From: Scilla litardierei
Lineage: Eukaryota; Streptophyta; Magnoliopsida; Asparagales; Asparagaceae
Length of the DNA stretch: 64,000 bases
Direction: 5' to 3'
NCBI GenBank assembly: GCA_030789695.1
Contig: CM061139.1
Span: 195,831,641 to 195,895,640, forward strand
The notes below the pieces were generated by a model. It did no database searches. It was not told the DNA's origin and worked only from the letters and a program-made list of their open reading frames with translations. The translations under genes and the position numbers were made by a program. Below are positions 1-10,600 of the stretch, piece after piece. Numbering within the stretch: position 1 is the first letter of the stretch; each line of letters opens with the position of its first letter.

Positions 1-141
1 GAAAGAAGAATGTGTAATTAAATAAAAATTCTCAAAAAAACCCAAAAATGAGATATTGACATGCTATTCACACCCTACATTTGTCTAAAAATATTACACA
101 TTATTTACAAGTTTGCCATATTGTAAGTACGAGAGTGTGTT

Positions 142-586
142 TGATACGAACTAGGGTTTCGTATCAATTAATTTCAGAATTTAAAGAGGAAAAAATATAA
201 AAAGGTGGAATTTTTGGATCTTAAATTGCGAAGAACGAAGAAAATAGTTGATAAATGAGCCTCTTTCGAGAGGAGACTCGCTCTCCTAGCTTTGAATGAA
301 CGGATCAAAGCCTAAAAACCCTCACAATTGATAACTCAAAGTGTTTTCACAATTCAAGCATAAAAACAATTAAAGACGGCTAGCCCTAATATATAGAAAA
401 GTGGGGAATTACTAATCTAGTCTAAAATGACTAGAATACCCCTAACTAACCCTCCTACGTGCTACCGCGCCTCCTACGGCGCACGTAAGAGACTAAAGGG
501 GGTGGGTCCCCCCTAGATAGCCGCCGGCCTCAAGTGGTGGGTGCGGGTGCGGTGGTGGATGCGGGTGCGGGCTCGGGTCCGCATCA
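142..586 (-). repeat. 3' LTR of the gag-only element (445 bp)
   Basis: The repeat starts TGATACG and ends CCGCATCA in plus orientation. The first 228 bp (142-369) are repeated essentially identically at 3157-3384. The terminal 25 bp form a small palindrome (TGATACGAA/TTCGTATCA). It is bounded on the internal side by a polypurine tract. Confidence 0.8.
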
Positions 587-602
587 ATACCGCCCCCTAA
601 AA
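587..602 (-). other. Polypurine tract of the gag-only element
   Basis: On the minus strand the bases just before the 3' LTR read CTTTTAGGGGGCGGTAT, directly followed by TGATGCGG. The chromovirus at 41141-41157 has the equivalent tract in the same place. Confidence 0.6.
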
Positions 603-616
603 GAGCCACCTTGTCC

Positions 617-3130
617 TCAAGGTGGAGATCTGGTTTTGAAGGCCCCCGAGGGAAAACAGAGGCTAGGGTCACCTGTCAGAACCACCGTGCGACCCCCTTC
701 CTGGAATTCCATCCTAAGCTGTTTCCAATTCATCTTCACTTCGCCTAACCCCCTCAGCCACTGCACGCCCAAAATCACATCGATATTGTCCAACTCGAGG
801 GGCAAGAAGTCCTCCACGATCTGCACTCCTTGTAAGGTCAGACTCAGCCCCTTGCACATCCCACTGCTCTCCTCCCTCCTTCCTGTTCCGGAGAGGACCG
901 TAAACGTCTCCAAGGTGCTCACCTGCAACCTATGACGATCCACCAAATGTCGAGAGATGAAGTTGTGGGTAGCCCCACTGTCTATGAGTACCGTCACCGG
1001 CGCGTCGTCCAATCGTCCTGACAACTTCATGGTATGGTTCGTGGTTACCCCTACCAAGGAGTTCAGGGACACCTCAGCTACATCCAGATGTGCGTGCTCA
1101 ACCTCGCTCCCTTCCGTCATCACTGGCTCCCCACCATCTGCATACTCCCCCTCGTCTGGTTCTAGCACAATCTGCATCAGCCTGCTTGCACACCGATGAC
1201 CGGGACTGAACTTCTCATCGCATCTGAAACAGAGGCCTGCAGCACGCCTCGCCCTCATATCAGCCTCAGTCATCCGTTTACCAGGGATCACTGCTCGGGT
1301 TTCCTCTCTCTTCATTTCCGTGTCCACTGGTGCTACTGTAACCCCCGGGAGTGGGGCCGGTGCTGTCTGACTATGCTGGCTCTGGGCTCCCCAAGTCCCC
1401 TGAATGCGTCTCTCCTCTGCATGCTTCTCCTCCGCCTTGTGGGCCAGGCGAAGGACATCCTCCAATGTCCCCGGACTCTGCATCCTCAGCTCTGCTCGGA
1501 TAGAGGGTTTCAACCCCCTCATGAAATTCCCGATCATCACCTCGTCAGTCACCCCCTTCACCCTACTGTTCAACATCTCGAACCTCTCCACATAATCCCT
1601 GACCGTCCCCTCCTGCCTCAAAGCTGATAACTGCTCGTAGAAATCTCCTCCCGGGGTATCCTGGAACCGGTCTAGTATCAGTGCGGAGAGCTCCTCCCAA
1701 GTGCGAAAGGGTGTCCGTGCCGCCTTCCACCTGTACCATGCCAACGCCTTCCCCTCGAAGTAGATCCCTATGGCTCTCAGGACCTCCTCCTCCGTCAGTC
1801 TCATCACCTGGAAGTACCGCTCCGCCCGGTAGATCCATCCGTCCGGGTCTGTGCCGTCAAAAATCGGCATCTTCAGCTTCATGAGGCGGCGGTCTGCATT
1901 AATGTCTCCCTGTGGACCCCCATCTCTACCGCGGTCTCCCCCACGGCCGAATCCTCCGCCGACTGCCTCAACGGGTCCTCCTCCGTCAGCCCCGTACAGC
2001 TCAACAGGCCACCCGGGTCGCTCCCACGCCTCGGGCTGGTAATGATACCCCGGAAACTCCTGCTGTCGCGCCATCATGGGTCCTCCGGCTCCTCTGGGCT
2101 GCTGTACCGGCGCTGTCCGTCCTCCAAAATAGCCCCCCGGGCCCTGTCCCCGCTCCGGAAAGCCATCAAATGCCTGTCTGGGGTCCACCTGTGGTCTCGG
2201 TACCTGTGGGTGAGCATCTGGTCCCCAAAATTGGGCTACTGGAGCCCCAATCGTCACGTCTCGGGCCCATCCGCCTTCGTTTTGCCCCCACGGGGCTGTT
2301 TGTGCTGCTGCGGGCCCCCAGGGGCCTGTCGGCGTCGTCGCGGGCCCCCAGGGGGCTGTCTGAACTGCGGCGGGCCCCCATGGGCCTCCAGCGGGCCTGT
2401 TTGGGCCTGCCGTGACTGTGGCAGGTCCGAACGGGCCCACAAAGGCTGCGAAAGGCTCGGCCGGGCTTGCAGTAGCTGCGGCAGGCCCGCTGGGCCCTGC
2501 CGCAGCTGCGGCAGGCCCAGATGGGCCTGTCGCAGGCCCTGCAGGGCCTGGCGGCTGTGCCGCAGGCCCTGAAGGGCCTGCAGGTACAGCCGCAGGCCCT
2601 GATGGTCCTGCCGGCCCATCCGCAGGCCTAGGAGGGCCTGCCGGCCCAATTTCCTGCTGGCCGGCCCTCCTAGGGTTTGGGGGGGTTGTGTTTCGCTCCC
2701 AAATTGTTGTCGTAGCTGTCATTCCCTCCGGTTGCTCCCAATTTGCTGATTCAAGGGTAGAATCTCCTTGATTTTCTCCTCCTTGAATCCCCTTGCCCCG
2801 ATCTCTTCCCCTCTCCATCGTGAGGGCTTGGAGCATAGCCTTTATCTCCGGAATTGACGATGTAGCCTCCCTCAAAATTTTCAGATCTGAAGTTGCCTCT
2901 TTCAGATCTAAAGTTGCCTCCTTTAGCCCTTGGATGTCGCGTCCCGCTTGCGCGGCATCCCTCCTCATCGCCCGGAGTTCGACTTGGATGTCCTCCTGTG
3001 AATGCGCATGGTCCTTGATGGATTCCCCTAGGGTTTTCTTCAACCCCTCGATCTCCCGGTTGAATTCTTCCCGAAGCCCTTGTACCTTCTCATCCACGCC
3101 ATCCGCCTTTGACCTCGTGCTCGTCGCCAT
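617..3130 (-). CDS. Gag-protease polyprotein of a Ty3/gypsy chromovirus-type element (837 aa, intact)
   Basis: The ATG at 3128-3130 lies 10 bp after the primer binding site, which fixes the start. Residues about 1-120 are charged and probably coiled-coil. About 140-290 are a G/P/A-rich low-complexity tract of GPSGPAA-like units. About 415-570 are the retrotransposon capsid domain (KMPIFDGTDPDGWIYRAERY onward). A zinc knuckle follows (CFRCDEKFSPGHRC), then a retropepsin domain with the active site DSGATHNFIS. The expected product is virus-like particle protein plus aspartic protease. The ORF stops right after the protease; a normal chromovirus would continue into reverse transcriptase. The frame is fully open, unlike the related copy at 56252-58718. 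Family assignment is firm; activity is not shown. Confidence 0.85.
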   Translation of the reverse strand: MATSTRSKADGVDEKVQGLREEFNREIEGLKKTLGESIKDHAHSQEDIQVELRAMRRDAAQAGRDIQGLKEATLDLKEATSDLKILREATSSIPEIKAMLQALTMERGRDRGKGIQGGENQGDSTLESANWEQPEGMTATTTIWERNTTPPNPRRAGQQEIGPAGPPRPADGPAGPSGPAAVPAGPSGPAAQPPGPAGPATGPSGPAAAAAGPSGPAAATASPAEPFAAFVGPFGPATVTAGPNRPAGGPWGPAAVQTAPWGPATTPTGPWGPAAAQTAPWGQNEGGWARDVTIGAPVAQFWGPDAHPQVPRPQVDPRQAFDGFPERGQGPGGYFGGRTAPVQQPRGAGGPMMARQQEFPGYHYQPEAWERPGWPVELYGADGGGPVEAVGGGFGRGGDRGRDGGPQGDINADRRLMKLKMPIFDGTDPDGWIYRAERYFQVMRLTEEEVLRAIGIYFEGKALAWYRWKAARTPFRTWEELSALILDRFQDTPGGDFYEQLSALRQEGTVRDYVERFEMLNSRVKGVTDEVMIGNFMRGLKPSIRAELRMQSPGTLEDVLRLAHKAEEKHAEERRIQGTWGAQSQHSQTAPAPLPGVTVAPVDTEMKREETRAVIPGKRMTEADMRARRAAGLCFRCDEKFSPGHRCASRLMQIVLEPDEGEYADGGEPVMTEGSEVEHAHLDVAEVSLNSLVGVTTNHTMKLSGRLDDAPVTVLIDSGATHNFISRHLVDRHRLQVSTLETFTVLSGTGRREESSGMCKGLSLTLQGVQIVEDFLPLELDNIDVILGVQWLRGLGEVKMNWKQLRMEFQEGGRTVVLTGDPSLCFPSGAFKTRSPP

Positions 3131-3140
3131 TGGATCTCAA

Positions 3141-3153
3141 CGCTTTGATACCA
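3141..3153 (-). other. Primer binding site (initiator tRNA-Met)
   Basis: The minus-strand sequence TGGTATCAAAGCG lies 3 bp inside the 5' LTR. It matches the iMet-type PBS (TGGTATCAGAGC) with one change. It fixes the element orientation and LTR boundary. Confidence 0.75.
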
Positions 3154-3156
3154 ATT

Positions 3157-3384
3157 TGATACGAACTAGGGTTTCGTATCAATTAATTTCAGAATTTAAA
3201 GAGGAAAAAATATAAAAAGGTGGAATTTTTGGATCTTAAATTGCGAAGAACGAAGAAAATAGTTGATAAATGAGCCTCTTTCGAGAGGAGACTCGCTCTC
3301 CTAGCTTTGAATGAACGGATCAAAGCCTAAAAACCCTCACAATTGATAACTCAAAGTGTTTTCACAATTCAAGCATAAAAACAA
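3157..3384 (-). repeat. Truncated 5' LTR of the gag-only element (228 of 445 bp)
   Basis: It matches 142-369, then switches abruptly at a shared acaa to acaagtttgccatattgtaa, a near copy of the left flank at 107-141. The outer (U3) half of the LTR is missing. Confidence 0.7.
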
Positions 3385-3688
3385 GTTTGCCATATTGTAA
3401 CTAACGAGAGTGTGTTTTAGCTAAATGGTTAACATGAATAGCATATTTTTAACTAATATTGTTCATAATTATGTTATAAGTTACAAATTATCTTTATTAG
3501 TTTGCCATTATCTTATTAGTAACAAAATTTAACTAATATTGTTAGTTACATGGAACTTACAATTTTTGAAACGATCGATACGGACGAAGCGACGAAACCG
3601 TCGAAACGGGCGATACCGATACCGAAACCTAAATTTTTGGGACAGCGATACCGAGACCGAAACCGAGACCTCAAACCTTGGTAGTTCC

Positions 3689-4592
3689 TATTTTGGAATA
3701 GCTTCTGTGGAAATAAAACAGACCAACTAGTCTTATTTTAGGAAAGTTTTGCTTGTTAGGGCATTCTCTTATCATGACTCCTGAGGTGGGGTTCATACTT
3801 TTTTGTCTGTGAATGATTCACCCTTAGTAAGCTCTGTATGAAACTTTGGACTACAAGCTGAGTTTCCTTAACTGTTGGTTGGTTTGCAGCACGTAGTGCT
3901 TCAGTTTGCCTTAAGACAGCTGTATCAATGTGGGGATAAATGAAACTGTCATTGGACTGTATTGTTGTCCAGAATGGCTGCATATGCTTTACTTGATGGA
4001 GTAATAATTGAAGACTAAGCAAGGACATTGACATTTGTTCGGAAATGCTCCATTAGAAACTAATGTCTATCTTTCACGTCGTAAAATAGACTTAGGCGGT
4101 CAATAATTCGTCCACTGATTCAGAAAAGAGACCTATGTTGTCAATAATTCATGGACCTATGATATTAGTTTGATAAGAACTTACAAATAGAATTAGGCAA
4201 TTTGCTTGGTTGTGTAAGCCAGAGGTGGTAGTAGTAGTTAAAAAACTGTTTAAGAAAATTTTAACTACATTTATCTCCCATATTATTATTGTAACTAATA
4301 AATAAATTGAATGTGTTAACTAAAAGTGTTCAGTTTTTGTATTTACCGTGTTAATATTCCTTTAATTTCATTAGCCCATCACATGGTAGCTTGTTCTCAA
4401 AAAGTTAAAGAAAAGAAAAGAAAAGTTGTTTTATTGCTTCACTTGAGCTGCTGCAGTAAGCATCTGCCTTTTCTGTATTAAAGCTAGGATGAGTTGGATC
4501 CCTGTTTGTAAGGAATTTAATTCGCAGTTGCAACATTTTGTAGCTATGTTATTAATATCTTCTGATACTAATGAATGTTTCGGTTTATAAAG
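3689..4592 (+). other. Intron of the cyclo-ligase gene; no recognised feature
   Basis: AT-rich sequence between the end of repeat copy 1 and the first visible exon. I looked for the exon that should precede 4593 in this family and did not find it. It may lie before the window. Confidence 0.5.
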
Positions 4593-4634
4593 TTATGATG
4601 GCAGATGACCCTGTTGACATCTTACTTCTACCTG
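4593..4634 (+). CDS. 5FCL: 5FCL exon (first visible)
   Basis: It is preceded by the acceptor ataaag and followed by the strong donor gtgagt. It encodes the residues before the PG of the ATP-binding region. The first codon is split with an upstream exon not in the window. Confidence 0.75.
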
Positions 4635-7600
4635 GTGAGTTGTGTCATTTTTCACCCTAGGTCTAAACATGTAACCTAATTAATTGCTTTTCTGATTTTT
4701 TTTCTTATTTGATATGCTTTCAGGAGTTGCCTTTGACAGACAGGGACGCCGTCTTGGCCGTGGTGGAGGGTAAGGTTCCTAAATCTGTTGACTTCTGATG
4801 CAATCATTGTTTACATGTTACCCATGATTATTATATTGTGTTGCTTCCCGGCTTCGGTCCATTCTTTAGTATGTATGTTCTTATTAACTGAAATTTTAGG
4901 AGATACACAGCCCACTCCATTGTTAAATCAAAAATTAGAAACATATTCACATTAGGCAATGATATGTGATTTGTTGGAAATTTACATTTATGGATCATTT
5001 TGTGATAGCTTAAATTTTAAGATTTGATTTTACAAGAATGTTTGACCACAGCAATCTTTCTAGGCTGATCAATCACTTGTTTCGTTGGTCTAAAGCTCAT
5101 TGGTGTGGCCTTTTCTCAACTGGGTTATAATTACTCGGCTTTTGGCATGTGCAAATGCATGTGACACAAAATGAAATTTTATAATTTAGTTTAATTATTC
5201 TGGAAGAATTTTTCTTTTTTCCTTTTTAGAACTGTCAGTAGTCCTAACTCATACTCTCAATGGGTGAAAGAAGCTCCCATGAGGGAATAATTAACACCCT
5301 GTTGTACATCGCTGTCTGAATTATAACAAATTTCTACAAAACTTTGTAGCTTTGAGCATGGTGATCTCGAAATCCTTGCTTGATGCATTTGGGTCTTTGC
5401 ATATTTAGCTCGACAATACCTTACACATTGCTGATTGGGTGATTTGTATCTAACCAACAAATTTTTTTTAACTGTGCATCATCTGATACTTTTGTAGGAA
5501 TTCTTATCATTTGTTTTTATATTAAAAATGAAATATTTAAGTTTCCCAGAGTGAAGGTGTAAGATAATATAGAAGAGTCCCGATTTTTAAACCCACGAGC
5601 ATGCCAAAAATTTAAATGAAATAATTAATTAACTTTTTGAATATTTCATCTTTCTTCATTTGCTTGGATGAGGAATCATTCTCTAACGTTGCCAAGAGAA
5701 TAATATGGATAGAAAAAATGTAAATAAAAGTTTTTAATTTGAAGTTTACTGAAAAGATTTAGTTTGGGGCCAAAGATTGGGATTTGTTAAGAAAACAGGC
5801 GAGTTTACCACTTGATCTATTCTCCCAATTTATCTAGAAAGAGAAGAGAGTTATTGTGGGCACACATGATAAGTAGAGATGTTAAATCACAAGGGAAAGT
5901 AAGATAAAAATAGAAGGACAAAAATAAAAAAGGCTTGATGCATACAATCTGCTACACCGATTTTCTCACATTAATATGTCAAAAATATAGAAATATATAT
6001 GGAAATATTATTAAATATGACCTCCAAATGTTTGTGCTTGAAGTAAATCATTACTACATATTGAAAGAGTGAGTGATATGAAAGTATTATGAAATTATAA
6101 TATATTTATAAACATATTATTATGAGATATACATGCAAATATGTCAATTTGTTGGAAATATAATTCCTGACTTCAAAGATAAAAATATTTCATATTCTGG
6201 TTTCCATTGGCTAAACTATAAAAATTCCAATGGACAATACATGTTCTTCAATATATTGTGGGACCTACTGCCACGCCAACAAAATAAAGCAGCTGAAGTT
6301 CAAGAGATTCAAGAGCGGCATGCTATTTTGGTTGAGATAATATTGCGGTATCCACTCCACTTTAAAAATGGGCATGATTTTTTGTAATTCCCTTGAAGTT
6401 TGAAACCTATATCTTCTCTCTCCTTTTCAAAGCTTTAACAAAATAAACTTTAAAAATTCTGCTGTAGCGGACTGATCTGCTGCGGAAAGCCTCTTTTGGC
6501 ATTTCTGGTTATATATAGTAGCTTTTTTCAGATTACACGTCCAAATGCTGTAATATCCTAGTGCACTGTTCTCATAGGATGCTATTTTATCATAGCAGTG
6601 TTTGAATGGCCTTGTGGAATTCATTTGTCAATTCTAAACCAATCTTTTAAACTCTTGACCGTAAGATAGTAAGCTATTTGTATAACAATCATGCACTATG
6701 CCTTTTTTGCGCAAAAGCTGCTGTTTCTACCGAACCACATGTTGGCACCTTATAACTCCTTCAAGTGCTGAAATGTTTGTGGTTCAGCTTCTTTACAGAA
6801 GCTGATTAGAGTATGTCAACAATGGCTGCTAGAATTCTTTGAATCAGTTTTGAAAATCAGAGTCCCATTGATTATAAATCTAGGGTGTAAAGCATGAAAT
6901 CATCTGTTTATTGCAAGTTGGTGTAACTACTTTAAATTTTTCAGATTGACGTGTTTGCGTGACATTTCAGTAGGAAGTAATCAACGGTGGCCTGGACATG
7001 AAAATAACAATATTTCCGAACACGATAATCTTCATAAAATGTAATAATATCACTTTCAGTGATGTTCTAGTTTTTATCCTGTTGTGTTTTTCCTTCAAAG
7101 CTTCAATGCCCAGTTAAAAAGTTGCAGAGTGTCTCTCATATAATTATTACTCCCATCCCACATGATACCACCTCATGCAGATGATCATTGCTGTTTGAAA
7201 AATTGAACCTACTTTTTGGAAGTACGATTAACATGCTGAATTAGATTGGCCTTTTTTATTGTAACCTCAATTCATGTTCATCTTCCTCGTGGATAAAGCT
7301 TTGATGTAAGTTATTTTGTTGTTGTTGATGGATAATGATTTCATAATTTATGATTACAGCATGTGTGTTTGTGTAATGTATTCACTTAAATTGTTGCAAC
7401 TACACAGCTACTATGACGTGTTCCTAAAGAAATACCAGGAGCTTGCCATGGAGAGGAACTGGAAGCAGCCTCTTTTGAGTATGTACTTCCATATTTTCGC
7501 ATCAGTTGTGTTCTTCAAGCCTTTGTATGTTTAATCTTAAGCCTTTTATATTCCGATAGCATGCCAAAGTCTCACCCTAAGGCTTTTCATGTTTTCATTA

Positions 7601-10600
7601 TGCCGAATCACTGGTAACTCGTGGCTGTGTTTGGTTCGCTGGAAAGTGAGAAAGAAAAACAAATGAAAAGGAAACAGAGAATGAAATAGAAACAGAAGTG
7701 AAATTCTTTTTGATATACGGGACTGAAGAAATTTGTAACAGAAATGTTGAAGAAACAACTTCTCTTGGTTTTTGGTCCATGAAAATGAAAAGGAAAATCT
7801 AAAAGGAAATGCAATTTTAGTTTGGCGATATTAAAATAATATAATTTATAACTTTATTTTATAAATAGTTAAATTATTAGTATAAAATTAAAAGATACCG
7901 AAAAGTTCCATATTACTTATAATTGTGCTTTCATCAACCAATCAAATATGCCATTAACAATAATATTTGGAGCTGTATCTAACAATCTATAAATATGTGT
8001 TACATTAAAAATTCCATTAATTGAAAGATATTTTAAAATTCCACACAATAACCGATAAAAAAAGAAAGAAAGCAAAAGTACTCATGACATGTAAGTATGT
8101 ATTTTACATTTGTACTTTAAACAAGAAAGTCATTGTCGACGGGTGGTAGAGAATTTAGTTCCTTAGTGGGAGGTCATATGTTCTTTTAATATCTCCTCTC
8201 CTTAGATCTATTATTTATACTGTTATAATATTATTTTTATGTAAAACCACTCAAACTTGCTAATTATTACATCTCAACACTCCCCTACAAGTTGTAGCAT
8301 ATATGTCATACATGCTTAGCTTGTCACAAATGTAGCTCTCTCTTTTCCTAGAGATCATGTCTCTATTACCTTGTAACGTCCTAGACACGGGTGTCGTCAC
8401 ACTCTCGATAGTTTTGCAGGTCTTGCAGATACCAGTGAAGTCAATATAGTTTAAACCAGAAATATTGAAGAAAAAATAAAAATACCCATTTTATTTCAAT
8501 CTTCAAAGGAATTACATGGTCTAAAGAAGAAAAGAACTACATTGCTCAACTAAATAATACTGAAAGAAATTAATTAAAAAAAAGTAAAACTCTCCTGATA
8601 ACACAAAAACTCAGAAATCTGTCCTCAACCGGAAAGTCACACTCCTCGTACTGCAGAGCCTCCTCTTCAAGTTGTTCGTCACTTGATGGAATTGAACCAC
8701 CATTAATAAAGTAGATTGCATCCATATTAAACAGTTAATTAATTTATTTTGCAGGAATTAAAAAACAAAAGGAACTGTAAAGGGAAACTACTGACCGACA
8801 TGATTTAAGTGACAGTAAGAACCAAGCAATTAACAAAAGACTAGTGATGTGACTTATAAGAGGAGAGCACGATGTGCAACATGAAGTCCACCTTGGACCA
8901 CCAGGTGCTAACCCGGGCCGAGTATAAAGATCAACTGTACCGAGAACTCATGATTCATAAAAGGACATCCTCCCAGGTATGGGCCATAAGCATGGCTTCA
9001 ATCGCTTCCGCACTCTCAATTATAAGTTATCCCAAACCCGTGATGTCAAGTGTAGTTGTTCTAGTTCTAGGGTGTCAAGTATCATGTTTATGTCTTTAAT
9101 CCCTAAATTACATATTTAGAGAGTTATGCAAGTCTATGTTCAGGATTGTCATGTATTGTGCAAGAAAAAAAGGCGTACTAATATCATTGCATAGCCTTTA
9201 AGCATATATTTTAGTGGAATTAACAATTGGATACGCATGTCCAATTAACATTTAAGAATAGTTATCCATTTAACAAATCAGTCCAACAATTGCCAGAAGC
9301 GCTTTAAAACACATGATTAAAAGACACAATAAATGGCGGAAGTAAAATGAAAAGATGAAAAGTACGAAAAGTAATTGAAAAGATAAAGAAAACTATGGAT
9401 GAATCAGATTCATGTTGGCACCTTTATGTGTTGTGGTATACTTGCCTAGAGGGGTTGCTTGGATCAAGGTTTTGCATAAAAGGAGATACCAATTTAAGCT
9501 GAAATCATTGTAATATAAAAGCGCACATGTTCCCAGCTAATAAACTCAACTTTTATGGGCAAACAGAACTGAATGTATAAGGGAAAACAGAACTAAACTC
9601 ATAGGCTGAACAGAACTAAATGTTTAAGGGAAAACAAAAATAAACTCATAGGCTGAATGGAACTAAATGTATAAGGGAAAACAGAACTATACTCATTGGA
9701 TGAATCAGAACTAAATGTATAAGGGAAAACAGAACTATACTCATAAGATGAACAGAACTAAAGAACTATGTATAAGGGAATCTGTAGAACTGAAATTGTA
9801 AAGAACTGAAGTCATAAAGAACTACAGAACTAAATAGTAACTGAAGTTATAAAGAAAACAGTATAATTTTAATAGAAACAGAACTATAATTATAAGGAAA
9901 ACAGAACTGCAATTATAAGGAAAATAGAACTGAAACCTAAATCAAAGAATCAAAAAAGATGTGTATATTTTCCTAAGCAATAAAGAAGACAAATCAGATC
10001 TGCAAGCCCATACAAGCAAAATAAAAATGCCCATGAAGCCGTAAACACCCCCCACGGACCCAACAGCCAGGCAGTAAGTCTCGCCGGCGTAAACCCATCA
10101 ACGATAGCAAAACCCCCAAGCCATGTCTTCCCCTCGAAGGCCAACCACAACTAATAAATTGACGTTAGGGTCTAAACGGAAACATCGAACAACCGCAAAC
10201 GTCGTGAATCTAAACTAGGTGCCAAAACAATTTCATCGGAGGATAAATCCTCTCAAAAATCCCATGAATCATCATTTTCATCTCTGAAAATTAAACAATT
10301 AAAAGCTTAATAAGGACCGAATCGACCTGAAACGAAGTTTACGTGAGAAAGTTAAGAAATCCAAAAGTCCCAGAGCAAATCCGAAAGCCCCACAGGAAGA
10401 TCCGAACCCAAGGAGCAAAGTCGAAGCTCCCAAAAGAAAATCGAAAGATCTAGGAGCAAAACCGAATATCCCAGAGCAAAAATCGATACCTTTTGGAGAG
10501 GGAAAAATAATTTTCGCGTAAAGAAACCCTAGAAAAGTTGTTCGCATAAATAGAGAGGAAGAGGGTAGAGAGAAGAGATCTTATCACGTAGGAATCATGA

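Larger units (their letters stand above)
142..3384 (-). mobile_element. Non-autonomous Ty3/gypsy element carrying only gag-protease (TR-GAG type)
   Basis: On the minus strand the order is: truncated 5' LTR (3157-3384), iMet-type primer binding site, one long gag-protease ORF, polypurine tract, and a 445-bp 3' LTR (142-586). There is no reverse transcriptase, RNase H or integrase. Gag, PBS, PPT and LTR termini resemble the chromovirus at 40721-59163, so both belong to one lineage. Just after the protease stop, another frame (about 590-635) still encodes the residues LHLEDKVALLGG that close the chromovirus integrase. This points to origin by internal deletion. Mobilisation would need pol enzymes in trans. 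The 5' LTR has lost its first 217 bp, so this copy is probably dead as a template. Confidence 0.8.
1..3680. mobile_element. Non-autonomous hAT-like repeat, copy 1 (left end outside window)
   Basis: The right end (about 3560-3680) is rich in repeated gatacc/ccgaaac units and closes with a terminus ending cctcaaaccttg. This is the inverse of the left terminus of a second copy at 24187. Bases 1-48 match the interior of that copy around 24396-24445. The retroelement at 142-3384 is inserted in it. The left end lies before the window, so its target duplication cannot be tested. Confidence 0.35.

Noticed and set aside
2412..2771. Plus-strand ORF with GP-A repeats opposite gag
   Set aside because: It is a shadow of the self-complementary repeat in the real minus-strand gag; no start context or domain.
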